Source: Paulinella micropora
Taxonomy: Eukaryota; Cercozoa; Imbricatea; Euglyphida
Assembly: GCA_009731375.1 (NCBI GenBank)
Contig: BJOX01000092.1
Span: 341,709 to 405,708, forward strand
Reading direction: 5' to 3'
Length of the DNA: 64,000 nucleotides
The notes under the pieces were generated by a model. The model was not told the DNA's origin and ran no database searches. It saw nothing but the letters and a program-made list of their open reading frames with translations. The translations under genes were made by a program, and so were the position numbers. This document shows, in pieces, positions 49,239-60,075 of the stretch. Positions within the stretch are counted from its first letter, which is position 1, and every line of letters starts with the position of its first letter.

Positions 49239-52200
49239 GTGACACACACACACACACACGATACACCTGTGGGGAAGAGCAGTAAAAGAGACACAGAACT
49301 CGGAAAGGTGATAGGCTTTGAAGACTTTAAGAGAATAAGTGAACAGCTGAACAACCTGTGTGTAATGGACGATGAGACAGGAGACATTGTGAGAATGACG
49401 AAGAAAGAGGGAGAGAGAGTGGCTGAAGCAGACGGACTGTTGACAGATGTGTTTTGGGCTGTTAACGAAGTATTTCTGAAGCATGCAGCAGGCACACCAC
49501 TGACCACAAGAGAAACAGTCACAGAGAAAAGAGCAGCAAAGAACAATCAAAGTACGAAAGCTAAGGAAAGAGCTGACATAGCGAAGGACATCCAAGACCT
49601 GAGAAGACTGAAATAGCTAGGTTGCTATATGCACTGACGAAGGGAGCAGAACCGATAGTAGTGAAAGAGGGATTGTGTTACGACCCGGACGGCAAAGAGA
49701 ACGAGTTTTACTCAGAACTGTTAGCAATAATAGATTATGCCCGGATACTCGACTTAGCCAAGAATCACGACGATCAATTTGCCCTTTCAATAGTGCGATC
49801 GATGCCCCACTTGATGAAGATATGGCATGATGTAGAAGCGAGAGGGGTACGTGGAACGTATATTTGCGTAAGTTACACTCAGGCGATGCACACAAGTTCT
49901 TCAGTCCGGAACAGGCAGTACAGAGGAGAAAGAGTTTGATAGGAAGAGATGGGAAATAGACGAACACTCAGACCCAGAGGAGGATGATGATTATGATCCG
50001 GAAAACCTAGAACACTCTAGAACCTCAGAAGAGATGAGGGCAGGAATACCCATAATCTATAGATCGTACTGCGAAGCACGAGAAGAGCTTGACTGGATGT
50101 ATGAGGAGAGATTTGAGCGAGAAAGGAAGGACAGGCTCCAGAAGAAAGAGAATGAGGAGGACGAGGAGCAGGATCACAACCTCATGGTAGACGACAGCAC
50201 GACGGTAGGTCGAAAAGAAAAGATGATAGTGCAGGATAGTGGATCGTCAAGAGACAGCCTGTACACCACACATCTTGCGCAACGTTCGAGAGATAGAACC
50301 CGTTAGCTTAGTCACCGGAAACGGAGAGAGTACAGTGAGAGACATGGGGGAAGCACGATTGACAAGAATCGATGGATCGGGAAAGCCAGTTTTGGTAAAG
50401 AAAGATATAACATTGTTGTTAGACACTAGGGTACAGGTTAACATCATGTCCACAGGAAACATGGACCACAACCATCATCGGTCTATCGTTCACCAGAATG
50501 GGCAACTGCTGGTCCTTAAGCACCCCATAAGGATAAAAGAAAGTGACGTGATCGTGATGGGGAGACTGACACCTGGCATGCTCTACCGCTGGGACAATGA
50601 AAAGGATAAGCCCCTCAACATAAACGAGCGTTATAACCCCAAAGTAAAAGAGAGAAAGAAGAAGACGGGGTAAGCGGGGCGGGAATCCCCAAAGAGAGAG
50701 AAAAAGAGAGCAAACAAGCGAGAGCAAGTGAGAGTGAGGAAGCTAGAGGCAGCGTTTTATATGCTATGTATCCTGAGAAAGGCGAGAAAGACAAACCGAT
50801 TGACATTTATGTCATGCATCAGTGTAGTGGTCATAAAGCATTACCAAAGACCTATGCATTAGGCAAGGCTATGGGTAGAAAAGTGACAGGAAGCGAAGAT
50901 AGAGTTAGATTTTGCGAAGCCTGTATGATGGGGAAAGCTTAAGTGTTGCCCCGATTTAAGGCTAATATAATTAGGAGAGCGAGTTACCCTTGTGAGATTT
51001 TGCATGTAGATACTTCCGGACCATGGGCGGTCATGTCAATTCACGGTAAGTACTATAAATTTTGCGTGACAGATGATTACTCGGGGTACATAAAGGATTT
51101 TTACTTACGTTACAAGAACGAATTCGTAGAGTGTTTGAAGCTGTAGCATGGTTTGAGAGGCAGACAGGAAGGAAAGTCAGACAGATCACTTGTGATAACG
51201 AGTTCGATGTCACAACTGAAATCATAGAGTGGTGAAAGCCGCTCCAATTCATGTAGAAGACTAGTGCTCCAGGTGACAAAGATAGCAATCCTATAGCTGA
51301 GAAGGTCAATGACATCACAGCCGGACCAGCCCGGGCCATGCGGTACGAGGCTAACTTGCCTCCACAGTTTTGGGCAGAGATGGAACATACTGCCACAACC
51401 TTGCACAACATTCTGCCGGCCACGACAGGACCTAGAAAGGGCACTTCCCCTTTTGAGCAATGTCTAGGCTACAAGCCAGCTATCCGACAACTGAAGCCTA
51501 TAGGATGTTTAGGTGTAATGTACATAGGAAAGCAGGTAGGGAAAGGAAACTATAGGGGAAAACGCGTGATGTTGCTTGGATACGATGTGTTTAAGGAACT
51601 TTACAGAGTTTGGGACGGTCGCAAGATCATTACTAATGTGCGTAATGTACGCTTTGACCCCAATGTAGTTGGTAAGGAGGCTCTCCCACCCAGAGAAGTC
51701 AGATGAGACGACGAGGAATCTGAGGGGGAGAGTAGTGATACAGGTCAGCTAGAACAGCCAACAAACGAACCCGAACTTAAGGTTGAGGGGGAGTTAGACA
51801 AGCATAAGGAGCAACAGGAAGATAAGGGATTCACGGTCCAGATTCCGGTCTCCCAACACAGTCAAAGGTAGAAATAGTTGACAACAGGGATGATGGGTTA
51901 ACACCCGTCACATCGTTAGATGCGCAAAGCCCCGAAGCAGACCACCCTAGTAGGAGGTACGTAGAGGGAGACGCGCCCAATAAGGGCCTCACTTGGGAGC
52001 AGGGTGACAAAATCACATCAGCTAACATAGTGAGAGGGAAACGAGAAGCAAAGGTTAGGACACCAATTACACAACCACCTCCAGAAAAGAAGGCAGCAGT
52101 AAAAGCAGCTACATTGACAGGAGAGAGAGAGAGTTAGTGTGCCGGGAGGGTAGCTTTCGGATAAGAATGGGCAAAGGAAGAATATGAAGACAATTGGCAG

Positions 52201-54009
52201 TCAGTAAAACGAGAAGGAAAAGTCTTAGAACCGTGCGAGAAGGGAGATAGATTTAAAGTCCGTAAGATGCCTAAGCCCAGCCACTTCGTAGTCTTTTACG
52301 ACGGTCAAGTAGAAAAGATGTTAGACAGCGAGATTAGAAAGTATCGGATAGATAGATTAAGACCAGTCGGAGAACTAGAGCATCCCGAGATGTCCGCAGA
52401 AAGTATGGTAGAGGATCACACCACTGCGCTACTGTACCTGACATTGAAGGTACCAAAGGCAATCGTAGATGAGGGTTTAACTGCGAAAGAGTTGAAAGCA
52501 GGAATGGATAAAGAGATTGAAGCTCTGAAGTCTTTTAACACTTACACGTCGGTAAGCCCCAAGGAAGCGAAAGAAAAAGTAGTAAAAGTAGTGAGACTCA
52601 CGTGGGTACATAAAGTCAAACTAGACGATAAAGGACGTAAGTTCATGAAGTCAGGATTAGCTTTGCGGGGAGATATGCTAGAGCCAGGAGTTAGCTATAA
52701 CCCAGATCAATTGTTTGTACCCTGCGCCGCGCATCGCTCATTACTCTTTTTGTCTAAGCTTGCAGCATGGCATGGACATAATCTATACGGTATAGACTTC
52801 AAAAATGCTTATCTAAATGCACGAAGCATGATCCTGTTTATGCTTATGCACCCGATGGGATAGACAGTGAGGAGCATGAAGGCATGATATGGAGAGTAGA
52901 TGGAGCTCTGTATGGCGCGCAAGCTGGTAGGAGATGGTATGAGATATTAGCCCCTAAGTTAGAGGAATTAGGATTCAGGTTACTAGACTCAGATTTATGC
53001 ATGTTCGTAGAAAAGGATAAGCCAATAAGAGATGCTATCATAGGTATTTTCCATGTAGATGATCTTATCTTCTCAGCTCCTAACGAACGAGCGTACGACC
53101 GTTTCGCTAGTAAACTAGAAAAGTTTTATCCTCTTAAGCGTTTGGGAGTTGCTAAGGAGTTTAAAGGAATAGAGATAGTTTAGGAAGGAGGACGCATTTT
53201 ATTGCATCAGAATAAGTACTAGAAACAGATATTAAAGGATGTAGGATATGCAGATGTTAGACCAGTAAGTACTCCAAGTGCTGAACATGAGCCCGAGCCC
53301 ATGGGAGAAACAAGCGCCCTTAGGAAATATTCAATACCTAGTTTGGTACGGAAACTTTTGTTTCTAACTAAGGTGACACGTCCAGATCCAGATGCAAATC
53401 AAGCACTCAATGCAGCTAGTGTAATGCAGACAGTAAATCCAGGACTTGCTTATGCTATGTTAGGTAGGATCTTCAGGTATTTGAAAAGTTCGTATCGCGG
53501 TATTGCATTTCACGGGCCTAAGTTGTCGCAAGAGGGAATGATATACCCGCGAATTACTCTGTGGCCCGATGCAGCACACAAGGTCTGTAAGAAAACCGGA
53601 AAGTCACGTACAGGATATGTAGTACTTTGGGGAGGAGAACCGGTAGCTTGGTTGTCAAAGCGACAGACTAGAATTGCACTAAGTTCTAATGAAGCTGAAA
53701 TTTTGCAGCAGCGGAGTGTATACGGGAAGGATTGGCTATCCGACATATCACGGAGGAATTAGACATAGCACAGAAAGGACCGATAGAGCTTTATGAAGAT
53801 AATGCACAAACTATCTTGGCAGCAGAAAGGGGAATGTCAGGACCACGTACAAAACACTTACCCCTAGAACTTCATTTCATCCATCACGCACAGAGAGACA
53901 ATGAGATTAAATTTGTAAAGGTAGGAACTAAGAACTAACTAACTAAACATGTTCCTAAGGATCAATTCGAATATCTCGTTAGTAAGTTTATGGTAACACT
54001 TGATCCATG
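49239..54009 (+). pseudogene. Degraded Ty1/copia gag-pol
   Basis: At least ten frame breaks. In order: gag-like helical fragments (49239-49616, 49622-49939); protease with VQDSGSS near 50230, then a frame change into the VTGNGES...VLKHP part (50239-50673); a pre-integrase HQCSGHK...CEACMMGK segment with a TAA at 50939-50941; integrase core (EILHVDTSGPW...DDYSGY, QFWAEMEHTATTLHNILP); RT (KSFNTYTSVSPKEA...VHKVKLDDKG, LYGIDFKNAYLNA, FHVDDLIF); and RNase H (SRTGYVVLWGGEPVAWLSKR, RTKHLPLELHFI). The order integrase before RT defines copia. It is inactive in this state. No 3' LTR is found, because the next element starts at 54182. Confidence 0.88.
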
Positions 54010-54181
54010 ATCTTACATCTCAAGTCGACGTCTGCAAACTCACCGTAAATACGCAAATTTACGCAAAGTCAACTTATGTTGAACGTTGTTCTTTTGTGAG
54101 TTTTCTCTCTTTGAAGTGTGCAGGAAGTGTCATGCGCAGGTAGTTTGTGACTGTGTGCGACCATGTATCAGGTAGGTAGTA

Positions 54182-54337
54182 TGCCGGCCCACCCGGTATA
54201 TAATGGCAATACTGATCGTTCCGGTCTGTCGGTTAACCTTTGGTCTGGAGATTACGGAGTCCCTACTTTAGGTATTCCTCAGTCTTCATATCGTTAGTAA
54301 CAGTTATCTGTTTATTAAATATCCTACTATCGTAACA
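54182..54337 (+). repeat. 5' LTR of the multi-ORF element
   Basis: 156 bases. It contains CCCTACTTTAGGT at 54261-54273, the same 13-mer that precedes ORF1. The 3' copy (60076-60232) has CCCTACTTGAGGT. Confidence 0.88.
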
Positions 54338-55599
54338 ATCTGGAGTCGCTAATAAAATAAACGGGGTATGGAAATTTTCCTCGGTTTCTCGGAAATTTTC
54401 TGTTGAAAAGAGACATCGGGGGAAAAATGGGGGAGATGGGAATTTTTACTGATGCGCTTCCTGGGGTTATGGGCTTTTTCTTGAAATGTTTTGGGTCTAG
54501 GGGCATGCAAACAGGTATGGGCAATGATTTTTTTGAGTTGTAGGGCTACTTATGATCTGTTTGTGAGTGGGGCTTGGGTTGCTGACATACAGAGGTTTTG
54601 GGTCTGACAGCTCGCATCTCAAAGGTGGAGAATTGGGGTTTTCATAGGATGTGGGTGCCTGGTTCGAGTTTCTAGATGTGGGGTAGGTACAGGAGATCAT
54701 GAGACATGATACAGTGGGAAGAGGGTGTGGTTTTCGGTCTGTTTGGGGATGGGGCGTGGGTTGCAGGGACACGCAGTGTCGGGGCAGGGACACTCTCTCT
54801 CGCCAAGGAAGGGGGAAATTTATGGGAAATTGTTATGACATATGAATTTGCGTTTGCTTTATCCTGGGTTGATGCTTTATAGTGTTTTTGATGAACTTTG
54901 GTGAGGCTGAGGGTACATATAACATGAGAACTTGGGGTTGGAAGGTACAGAAACTGACACAGACACGGACGGTTTTGTGGAGGAGAGACGCTTTCGGGGC
55001 TGGGGAAGGTGGAGAACATGAGGGCTCGCAAGGGGAAGGAACAGGGGGAACGAATCTGTCGGAATTGGTAGGAAAGGAGGGGTGGTACGAACACGGATTG
55101 GGGACGGGACAGGTCGGTAGGTCAAGGGGGGTCAGGGGGGACGCTTGTTCGCGAAGAGGAAGGAAGCAGGCGGGTTCCCACTCAAGGGAATATGAAAAGG
55201 GGTCGGGATCTGCAAGGGGAACTTGAAAGGGACGTGAAATTTACAGGTTTAGAAGGGTTTTCGAAGGGGGTAAGTCGACGCCATCATGGCGCAAAAAGAG
55301 GACAACAAAAGCAACGGGTATAGCGGACGAAAAAGCGCTGAGGACACGCCAACTCGAAGGGAGAATCTTTGGGGCTCTTAGCGGGCTTTTCCAAGCGGTG
55401 AACTATTGTCGGTTTTGGCCATATCACGGATTTTGACGGCCTATGTGGAAGGGAAGCACAGACACAGGGTAGAGGTGCGTAGAGGGATATTTGGGGAACT
55501 TGAAGGGACGTGGAAATAGGGATTTTAGAACGGGCAGATTTGGGGAGGACTTGAAGTGAAACAGATGATGGGACCTTTTTGCCCTACTTTAGGTGCACG
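54338..55599 (+). promoter_or_regulatory. Long leader with candidate splice donor
   Basis: About 1.26 kb without a coding pattern. It holds a strong donor-like GGGG/GTAAGT at 55270-55275 and a loosely repeated segment (GTTTG-GAGTGGGGC-TGGGTTGC versus GTTTGGGGATGGGGCGTGGG). ORF1's acceptor-like CCCTACTTTAG lies at 55582-55592. Confidence 0.5.
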
Positions 55600-56109
55600 A
55601 TGGAGAAAAAGGAGTCTGACAAGGCGGAGAAGGGGGAGGACATACGGGGTTTAGAGGATTCCTGGCGTGAGAAGTGGGAGGAAGAAAATGAGGAGGGAGA
55701 AAGGGGAATGTGGATAAAAGGGGAGATACGAATCAGTAAAGATATATACAAGGAGGTAGTAGAGACGGCGAAGGAATACGAGGCATTTCGAGAAAACATC
55801 TTAGGGTGGCTGAAAAAGAAGGAGGCATGTCCTCAGGAGGTAGAAAAGGCACGCCAGGCTATGATAAAGGCAGAGGAAACACAACTATCGATGTTGACAT
55901 TGGCTGAAATGCGACGAGCACGTTACATATGGAACCAAGAGGCAAGGGAAAACCGGAGGCGGTTCAAGGAATCATTGAAGTTTCTTGAACGGGAGAGACG
56001 GGAATGGGCGGAACCCAGGAGGGATGAGGAGCGGGGAAAGCGAGAAAAGGAAGAGAGGCCGAGAACACTCGAGGAACAGCCTTACAAAAGGGCCAGAAAG
56101 GGGGAGTAG
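55600..56109 (+). CDS. ORF1 of multi-ORF element: charged helical protein
   Basis: 169 residues from ATG 55600, ending TAG. It is rich in Glu, Lys and Arg with few hydrophobics. It has a helical core ISKDIYKEVVETAKEYEAF near residue 45 and a basic end (PYKRARKGE). It resembles no family I know. ORF2 repeats the D-[IV]-Y helix pattern, suggesting ORFs 1 and 2 are paralogous. The ATG follows an acceptor-like CCCTACTTTAG/GTGCACG. It may be a coiled-coil structural or nucleic-acid-binding protein; function unknown. Confidence 0.6.
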   Translation: MEKKESDKAEKGEDIRGLEDSWREKWEEENEEGERGMWIKGEIRISKDIYKEVVETAKEYEAFRENILGWLKKKEACPQEVEKARQAMIKAEETQLSMLTLAEMRRARYIWNQEARENRRRFKESLKFLERERREWAEPRRDEERGKREKEERPRTLEEQPYKRARKGE

Positions 56110-56164
56110 GAGAACGAAGGGGAGCATCATACACACCTCTCCCTACGTTAGGTGTGAAACGCTT

Positions 56165-56930
56165 ATGGCTTCGAACGAACAAGACGAGGGGGGGAGGAGA
56201 GAAGAACGGAAGGAGGAGGTTGGGGCAGAACCAATGCGGGAGGCCAAGATCTAGAATAGGGGTATATCGGAGGAGGACATAAACGACGATACACTATGGG
56301 ATGCGGGGGAGTGCAGGATTGATAGGGATGTGTATGGGATTCGTGATCGATTGAAGGATTTGGCGAAGACGGCGGAAAAACTCGCCACTCGGAAGCCGGG
56401 ATCACGACAAGCGTTGGTCTGGTCCAAGAACCACAAGCAACAGGTGGAGGTGTGGAAGGGGTTCGAGACACTGTGTTCGCTAAGGGAGAGGAAAGTGGCA
56501 GAGGTGAGAAGGAGGAGAATGGTTGAAGGAGTGGAAGAAGATGAGGAAACGAGTTATTGGAAAAAAGCATTTACCGACGAGGAGGGGGTCCCAGATGCGG
56601 AGATATTTGGAGAAGGGGAAACACAAGTTGCGAGAGATATATATGAAAAAGTAGTTCGGAGGTGGAAGAGTTACGAGAAAAAAGAGGAAAGAAGTCATGG
56701 CTTTGGAAGCGGGAGGGGAAGCAAGTGCGGAGAGATTAACGGAACTAAGGGCGGAGTTGGACAGTGAGTGGGAGTATTTCGCAACGTTGGAAGACATGGC
56801 TCGTCAGCGACGTAAAAAGTTCTTGAAGACCCAATTCGAGCAGGATGTGTTGATACTCGACAGTTTGGGTTTTGAATTGGATGAGGAGGCGGAGGTGGCG
56901 AGAGCTCGGAAGAGACAGAGGAGAAGATAA
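56165..56930 (+). pseudogene. ORF2 of multi-ORF element: paralogue of ORF1, broken by a stop and a frame change
   Basis: From ATG 56165 the frame meets TAG at 56252-56254, then stays open in the same frame to about 56767. A second frame (56697-56930, ending TAA) carries the coherent end. Reading through gives three copies of an ORF1-like helix: IDRDVYGIRDRLKDLAK, VARDIYEKVVRRWKSYEK and the C-terminal EWEYFATLEDMARQRRKKFL. The break near 56690 may be a real frameshift, an error or an unseen splice. The ATG is preceded by CCCTACGTTAG/GTGTGAAA (56141-56153). Confidence 0.5.
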
Positions 56931-56970
56931 ATACACGGAGGAACATACGTGGGTACCTACTATGCTAGGT

Positions 56971-57654
56971 ATGGAGAAGGGGAGTAAAGAAACGAAGGAG
57001 GCATTGGAGGAAGAGGACGAAGAAGGTGGAGCGACCAGTGAGGAGAAGGAGGAAAAGGAGGATCACGAATGTGGAAAGATGCTGAAGGAGTGGGCTGGGA
57101 AACAGGAGGAGGAACATCTTGAATTAAGACGACATATGCAGATGGGGGGCCACTATACAGAGGCATACCGTCGAAAGGTGGAAGAGGGGTATGTGAACGT
57201 GATGAAAGCATGGGAGGAATTTCAGAGGGACGAAGAACGGGCAATCATGGAAGAGGTGGAATATAAGTTGGATGAGGAGGCTCAACGGTTTGTAGAGGAA
57301 ATGGGATATCAGTGGGGTGAACGGGTCGGAGCGATTATGGAGACGGATCGGGTTCGGAAGGATGCGAGGTGGATGGCGATTAGGCAATATGGGAATTACA
57401 GTATCGTTGGTATAACATCGACGAGGGTTTGTGGAGAGGATAGGAAGGAGGAGAGGAGAAGGAAGAGAAGGAAGAGGGATCGGCGGCAGACACAAGACAT
57501 AGTATCTCCTGTCACTACTTTAGGACAGAGTACGGCATCGGATGAGCAAACGGGAAATAAGAAAGGGGATACCGGAGGAAGAAAAGAAGTTGGGACAGAT
57601 AGGGGGAGTAGACAGAGGAGGCGCAGTACCAATACAGTTTCATGGCTGTATTGA
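56971..57654 (+). CDS. ORF3 of multi-ORF element: acidic-to-basic helical protein
   Basis: About 227 residues from ATG 56971 (ATG 56962 is also in frame), ending TGA. The first 50 residues are very acidic. The middle is helical (YTEAYRRKVEEGYVNVMKAW, VEYKLDEEAQRFVEEMGYQW) and the end strongly basic (RRKRRKRDRRQ), with a Ser/Thr/Gly tail. The Y-rich helix recalls ORF1 and ORF2. An acceptor-like ACTATGCTAG/GT directly precedes the ATG. The end overlaps ORF4 by 113 bases in another frame. Function unknown; the basic tail suggests nucleic-acid binding. Confidence 0.55.
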   Translation: MEKGSKETKEALEEEDEEGGATSEEKEEKEDHECGKMLKEWAGKQEEEHLELRRHMQMGGHYTEAYRRKVEEGYVNVMKAWEEFQRDEERAIMEEVEYKLDEEAQRFVEEMGYQWGERVGAIMETDRVRKDARWMAIRQYGNYSIVGITSTRVCGEDRKEERRRKRRKRDRRQTQDIVSPVTTLGQSTASDEQTGNKKGDTGGRKEVGTDRGSRQRRRSTNTVSWLY

Positions 57655-58180
57655 CAAAAGTACAGGGAAAATGGACGGCGGAGAGGATTCATATGGCATG
57701 GGCATTGCAAAAGGAAAGGTGGAACATGCGAAGAAGTGGGTGAAGGTTTTGAAGGACCGGGGGGAGGACAGCTGGAGGATGTTTGTGGGACCGCTGCGGA
57801 TCAGGAGTATCATAGAAAGGGTGGAGAAAATCACACCGGACAAGGATTGGGACAGTCACGAAACACGGGCATGGATTGAAACATTAGAACGAGAGCGGGA
57901 GCAACAGAGACGGGAGGAGAAGGTACGGAATAACGCAGTGACCGATCAGGATGAGGCATCTGACAGGGAAAGAGAGAGGACGGAGGAGGAACCAAGGAAT
58001 GAGGAGTGGATCGGGAGACTGGAGACGAGTGAGGCATCTGACAGGGAGGTAGAGAGGACGGAAGAGGAATCGAGGAAGGAGGAGGGGATCGAGAAGCTGG
58101 AGACGGGAGCGGAAGTAGTGGAGTGGATGCAAGGCCTATCTAAGGAGACGTGGGACGAGTGTATGCGGGAAGAGATATAA
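57542..58180 (+). CDS. ORF4 of multi-ORF element: Glu/Arg-rich protein with internal repeat
   Basis: 212 residues from ATG 57542, ending TAA. A compact first half (VEHAKKWVKVLKDRGEDSWR, FVGPLRIRSIIERVEKI) precedes a charged tail with a tandem repeat of about 21 residues: EASDRERERTEEEPRNEEWI then EASDREVERTEEESRKEEGI. An acceptor-like CACTACTTTAG/GA (57513-57524) lies 18 bases before the ATG. No known family. Confidence 0.55.
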   Translation: MSKREIRKGIPEEEKKLGQIGGVDRGGAVPIQFHGCIDKSTGKMDGGEDSYGMGIAKGKVEHAKKWVKVLKDRGEDSWRMFVGPLRIRSIIERVEKITPDKDWDSHETRAWIETLEREREQQRREEKVRNNAVTDQDEASDRERERTEEEPRNEEWIGRLETSEASDREVERTEEESRKEEGIEKLETGAEVVEWMQGLSKETWDECMREEI

Positions 58181-58384
58181 AGGCGGAGGGGAAGGGAAAG
58201 AGGGACAGAGCGCAAATACAGATAAGGTTGACCTTACAGAAAACAAAACAAAAAGAAAACAAACGAGGGTATAACGGTGGAACAATACAGGAACGGGAAA
58301 CACGGACTTGGGGGTAGGATGTAAAGTGAGCAGATATAATAATTCCACGGGAACATGTATATATGAGACACTTCAGAATTCGAG

Positions 58385-59479
58385 ATGGAGGCACAACCTG
58401 TGGTACCGGAGTTCAGAGAGGACGAGGACGTGGGATGGACGGCAGCGACCATTCGCAAGATACCGTTTACACCGGCGAGCCGACGGGAGGACCCAATGCG
58501 GTACACGGAGGCTAAGGCGGAGGCACTGCCGGCGGCATCAGATCCGACGTGGGCGAGGAATCCACCAACTATGTCACAATGTCATGTTTTCAACGACCTG
58601 ATGCAGCGTACTCCAGATATGGCACCGGAGATATACAGGCAGTTGTCGGCGAAAAACTACAAGTTGTGGACAAAAAGGGAAGACGAAGGGGGCATATACA
58701 GCGAGGTGGAACAGTGGCCGACATGGACGTGGCACAAAGGCAGACCTTCATACGGACCGGGGATGATGATGGTGGACCTGATTCATTTGGCGGAAACGCT
58801 GTACGTGGGGGTTGGGTTTTACCGGGACAAAGTGAGTAGAGCGAAGCTGCCCAATTTCGTGATGAATCGAATGTTGGAGGAGGGGGTATATATATCAAAC
58901 GGGGACATCAAGTCGTTGTGTATGGCAGCGGGGGCACAGAGACGGGAGTTACAACAAGCGGCGGCCAAGATGGCGGAGGCGATAACGAGATGGGACGCGG
59001 CGTTCTCTAGGAACCCGGCGGAGGAACTGGCGGATTTGATACTAAAGTACCATACGGGTTGGGCACGTGGCATTAGAGGGTTGGCGGGGAAGGCGTACGA
59101 CGCCATGCGGGAATATATGGCGGGGCCGACCGACGCGGGGACAAGGATGGAAAAGAAGGATTCACAACTGTCCAAGTTGTTGGAAGAGGCGGCAGCGTTG
59201 AACGATGCGTCGACGGATGCGGAAAAGGATGCAAAACGGAAGGAACTGCGGCAATGGGTCTTTGGTTTGTCCATCCTGAATGGATGTGTGCGGGGATGGT
59301 ATACGTGGATCAGGATTCAGATGGCGGCGACGGAAGCGGAGGCGGCAGTAGCGTCCTCGGAAAAGCGGAAGAAAAAGAAGAAGGGGAGGCAGTCGCAGCG
59401 AGCGGCGAGCTCGGATTCGGAGGAATCGGAATACAGATCGAGGTCAAGGGAAGGGGAACATGCGGAAAAGCGGAGGTGA
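58385..59479 (+). CDS. ORF5 of multi-ORF element: Gag-like candidate
   Basis: 364 residues from ATG 58385, ending in TGA (59477-59479). It is the best-folded product of the element: Pro/Trp-containing N-terminus, a long helical middle (MSQCHVFNDLMQRTPDMAPE, DLIHLAETLYVGVGFYRDK, DIKSLCMAAGAQRRELQQAA, LSKLLEEAAALNDASTDAEK), then a basic KRKKKKKGR and Arg/Ser tail. All-helical capsid-like body plus basic tail and its place before the 3' LTR fit a Gag protein, but I see no zinc knuckle and no sequence match. The frame remains open for 139 codons after the TGA. Confidence 0.5.
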   Translation: MEAQPVVPEFREDEDVGWTAATIRKIPFTPASRREDPMRYTEAKAEALPAASDPTWARNPPTMSQCHVFNDLMQRTPDMAPEIYRQLSAKNYKLWTKREDEGGIYSEVEQWPTWTWHKGRPSYGPGMMMVDLIHLAETLYVGVGFYRDKVSRAKLPNFVMNRMLEEGVYISNGDIKSLCMAAGAQRRELQQAAAKMAEAITRWDAAFSRNPAEELADLILKYHTGWARGIRGLAGKAYDAMREYMAGPTDAGTRMEKKDSQLSKLLEEAAALNDASTDAEKDAKRKELRQWVFGLSILNGCVRGWYTWIRIQMAATEAEAAVASSEKRKKKKKGRQSQRAASSDSEESEYRSRSREGEHAEKRR

Positions 59480-59899
59480 CGTGGTACAAGCAAGTCAAAA
59501 ATCGACGGGAAAGAACAACGGGAGAGGATTCTTTTACAGCTCCGTAAGACGCAGTTGCTACAGGAACACGGGGATAGGCCAATTGTTGCGAGCAAGCAAC
59601 ATGAGTATGAGTACATGAACAAGGTACGTAAGTTCATCGTGGCTTTGCGGAGTGAGGCTAAAGCGGCACTGTGTGGGGACGCGGCGGACCAAGTTTGCTA
59701 CCTATTGGGCAACTTGGTGGGGTCGGGAGACGAACACACGCGGTTACGTGACACGCAAGTATGGTTACAAGGAATGAAGGAGAAAGGGCAAGTTGTGGTC
59801 TCAACAGAGGGGGATGAATTTTCAGGCATGGGGTGGCGGAAAACCGATTCAACAGGCGACGAAGGGCGTAACGGGAAAATCAACCAAAATTTTACATAA
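59480..59899 (+). CDS. ORF5 readthrough extension
   Basis: Same frame as ORF5; opens directly after TGA-CGT and ends TAA at 59897-59899. It encodes helical sequence (KQHEYEYMNKVRKFIVALRS, LLGNLVGSGDEHTRLRDTQ) with a coding look and no good ATG until well inside. It is either a readthrough extension of ORF5 or the remains of an ORF cut by a nonsense mutation. Confidence 0.5.
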   Translation, partial: RGTSKSKIDGKEQRERILLQLRKTQLLQEHGDRPIVASKQHEYEYMNKVRKFIVALRSEAKAALCGDAADQVCYLLGNLVGSGDEHTRLRDTQVWLQGMKEKGQVVVSTEGDEFSGMGWRKTDSTGDEGRNGKINQNFT

Positions 59900-60075
59900 T
59901 CTAAGTATTGGCGTTTGGCCCAACCTACAATTTTGTTTAATTTGTTATTACGGGTACGGTGTCGACCGTCACTCAGGTTCGTATTTGCATTTTATCCCGA
60001 GGTTGGTCGTCGGGGGCGTCAGTTCGACTCCTCGCGCGCATACTGGCGAGCGCGCTCGGGGGGGAGAAGGGATTA

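Noticed and set aside
35300-59480. UGA reassigned to Trp in the nuclear code
   Set aside because: UGA is absent inside the host exons and the long pol frame, where Trp is UGG; a reassigned code should show mixed use. Readthrough is simpler.
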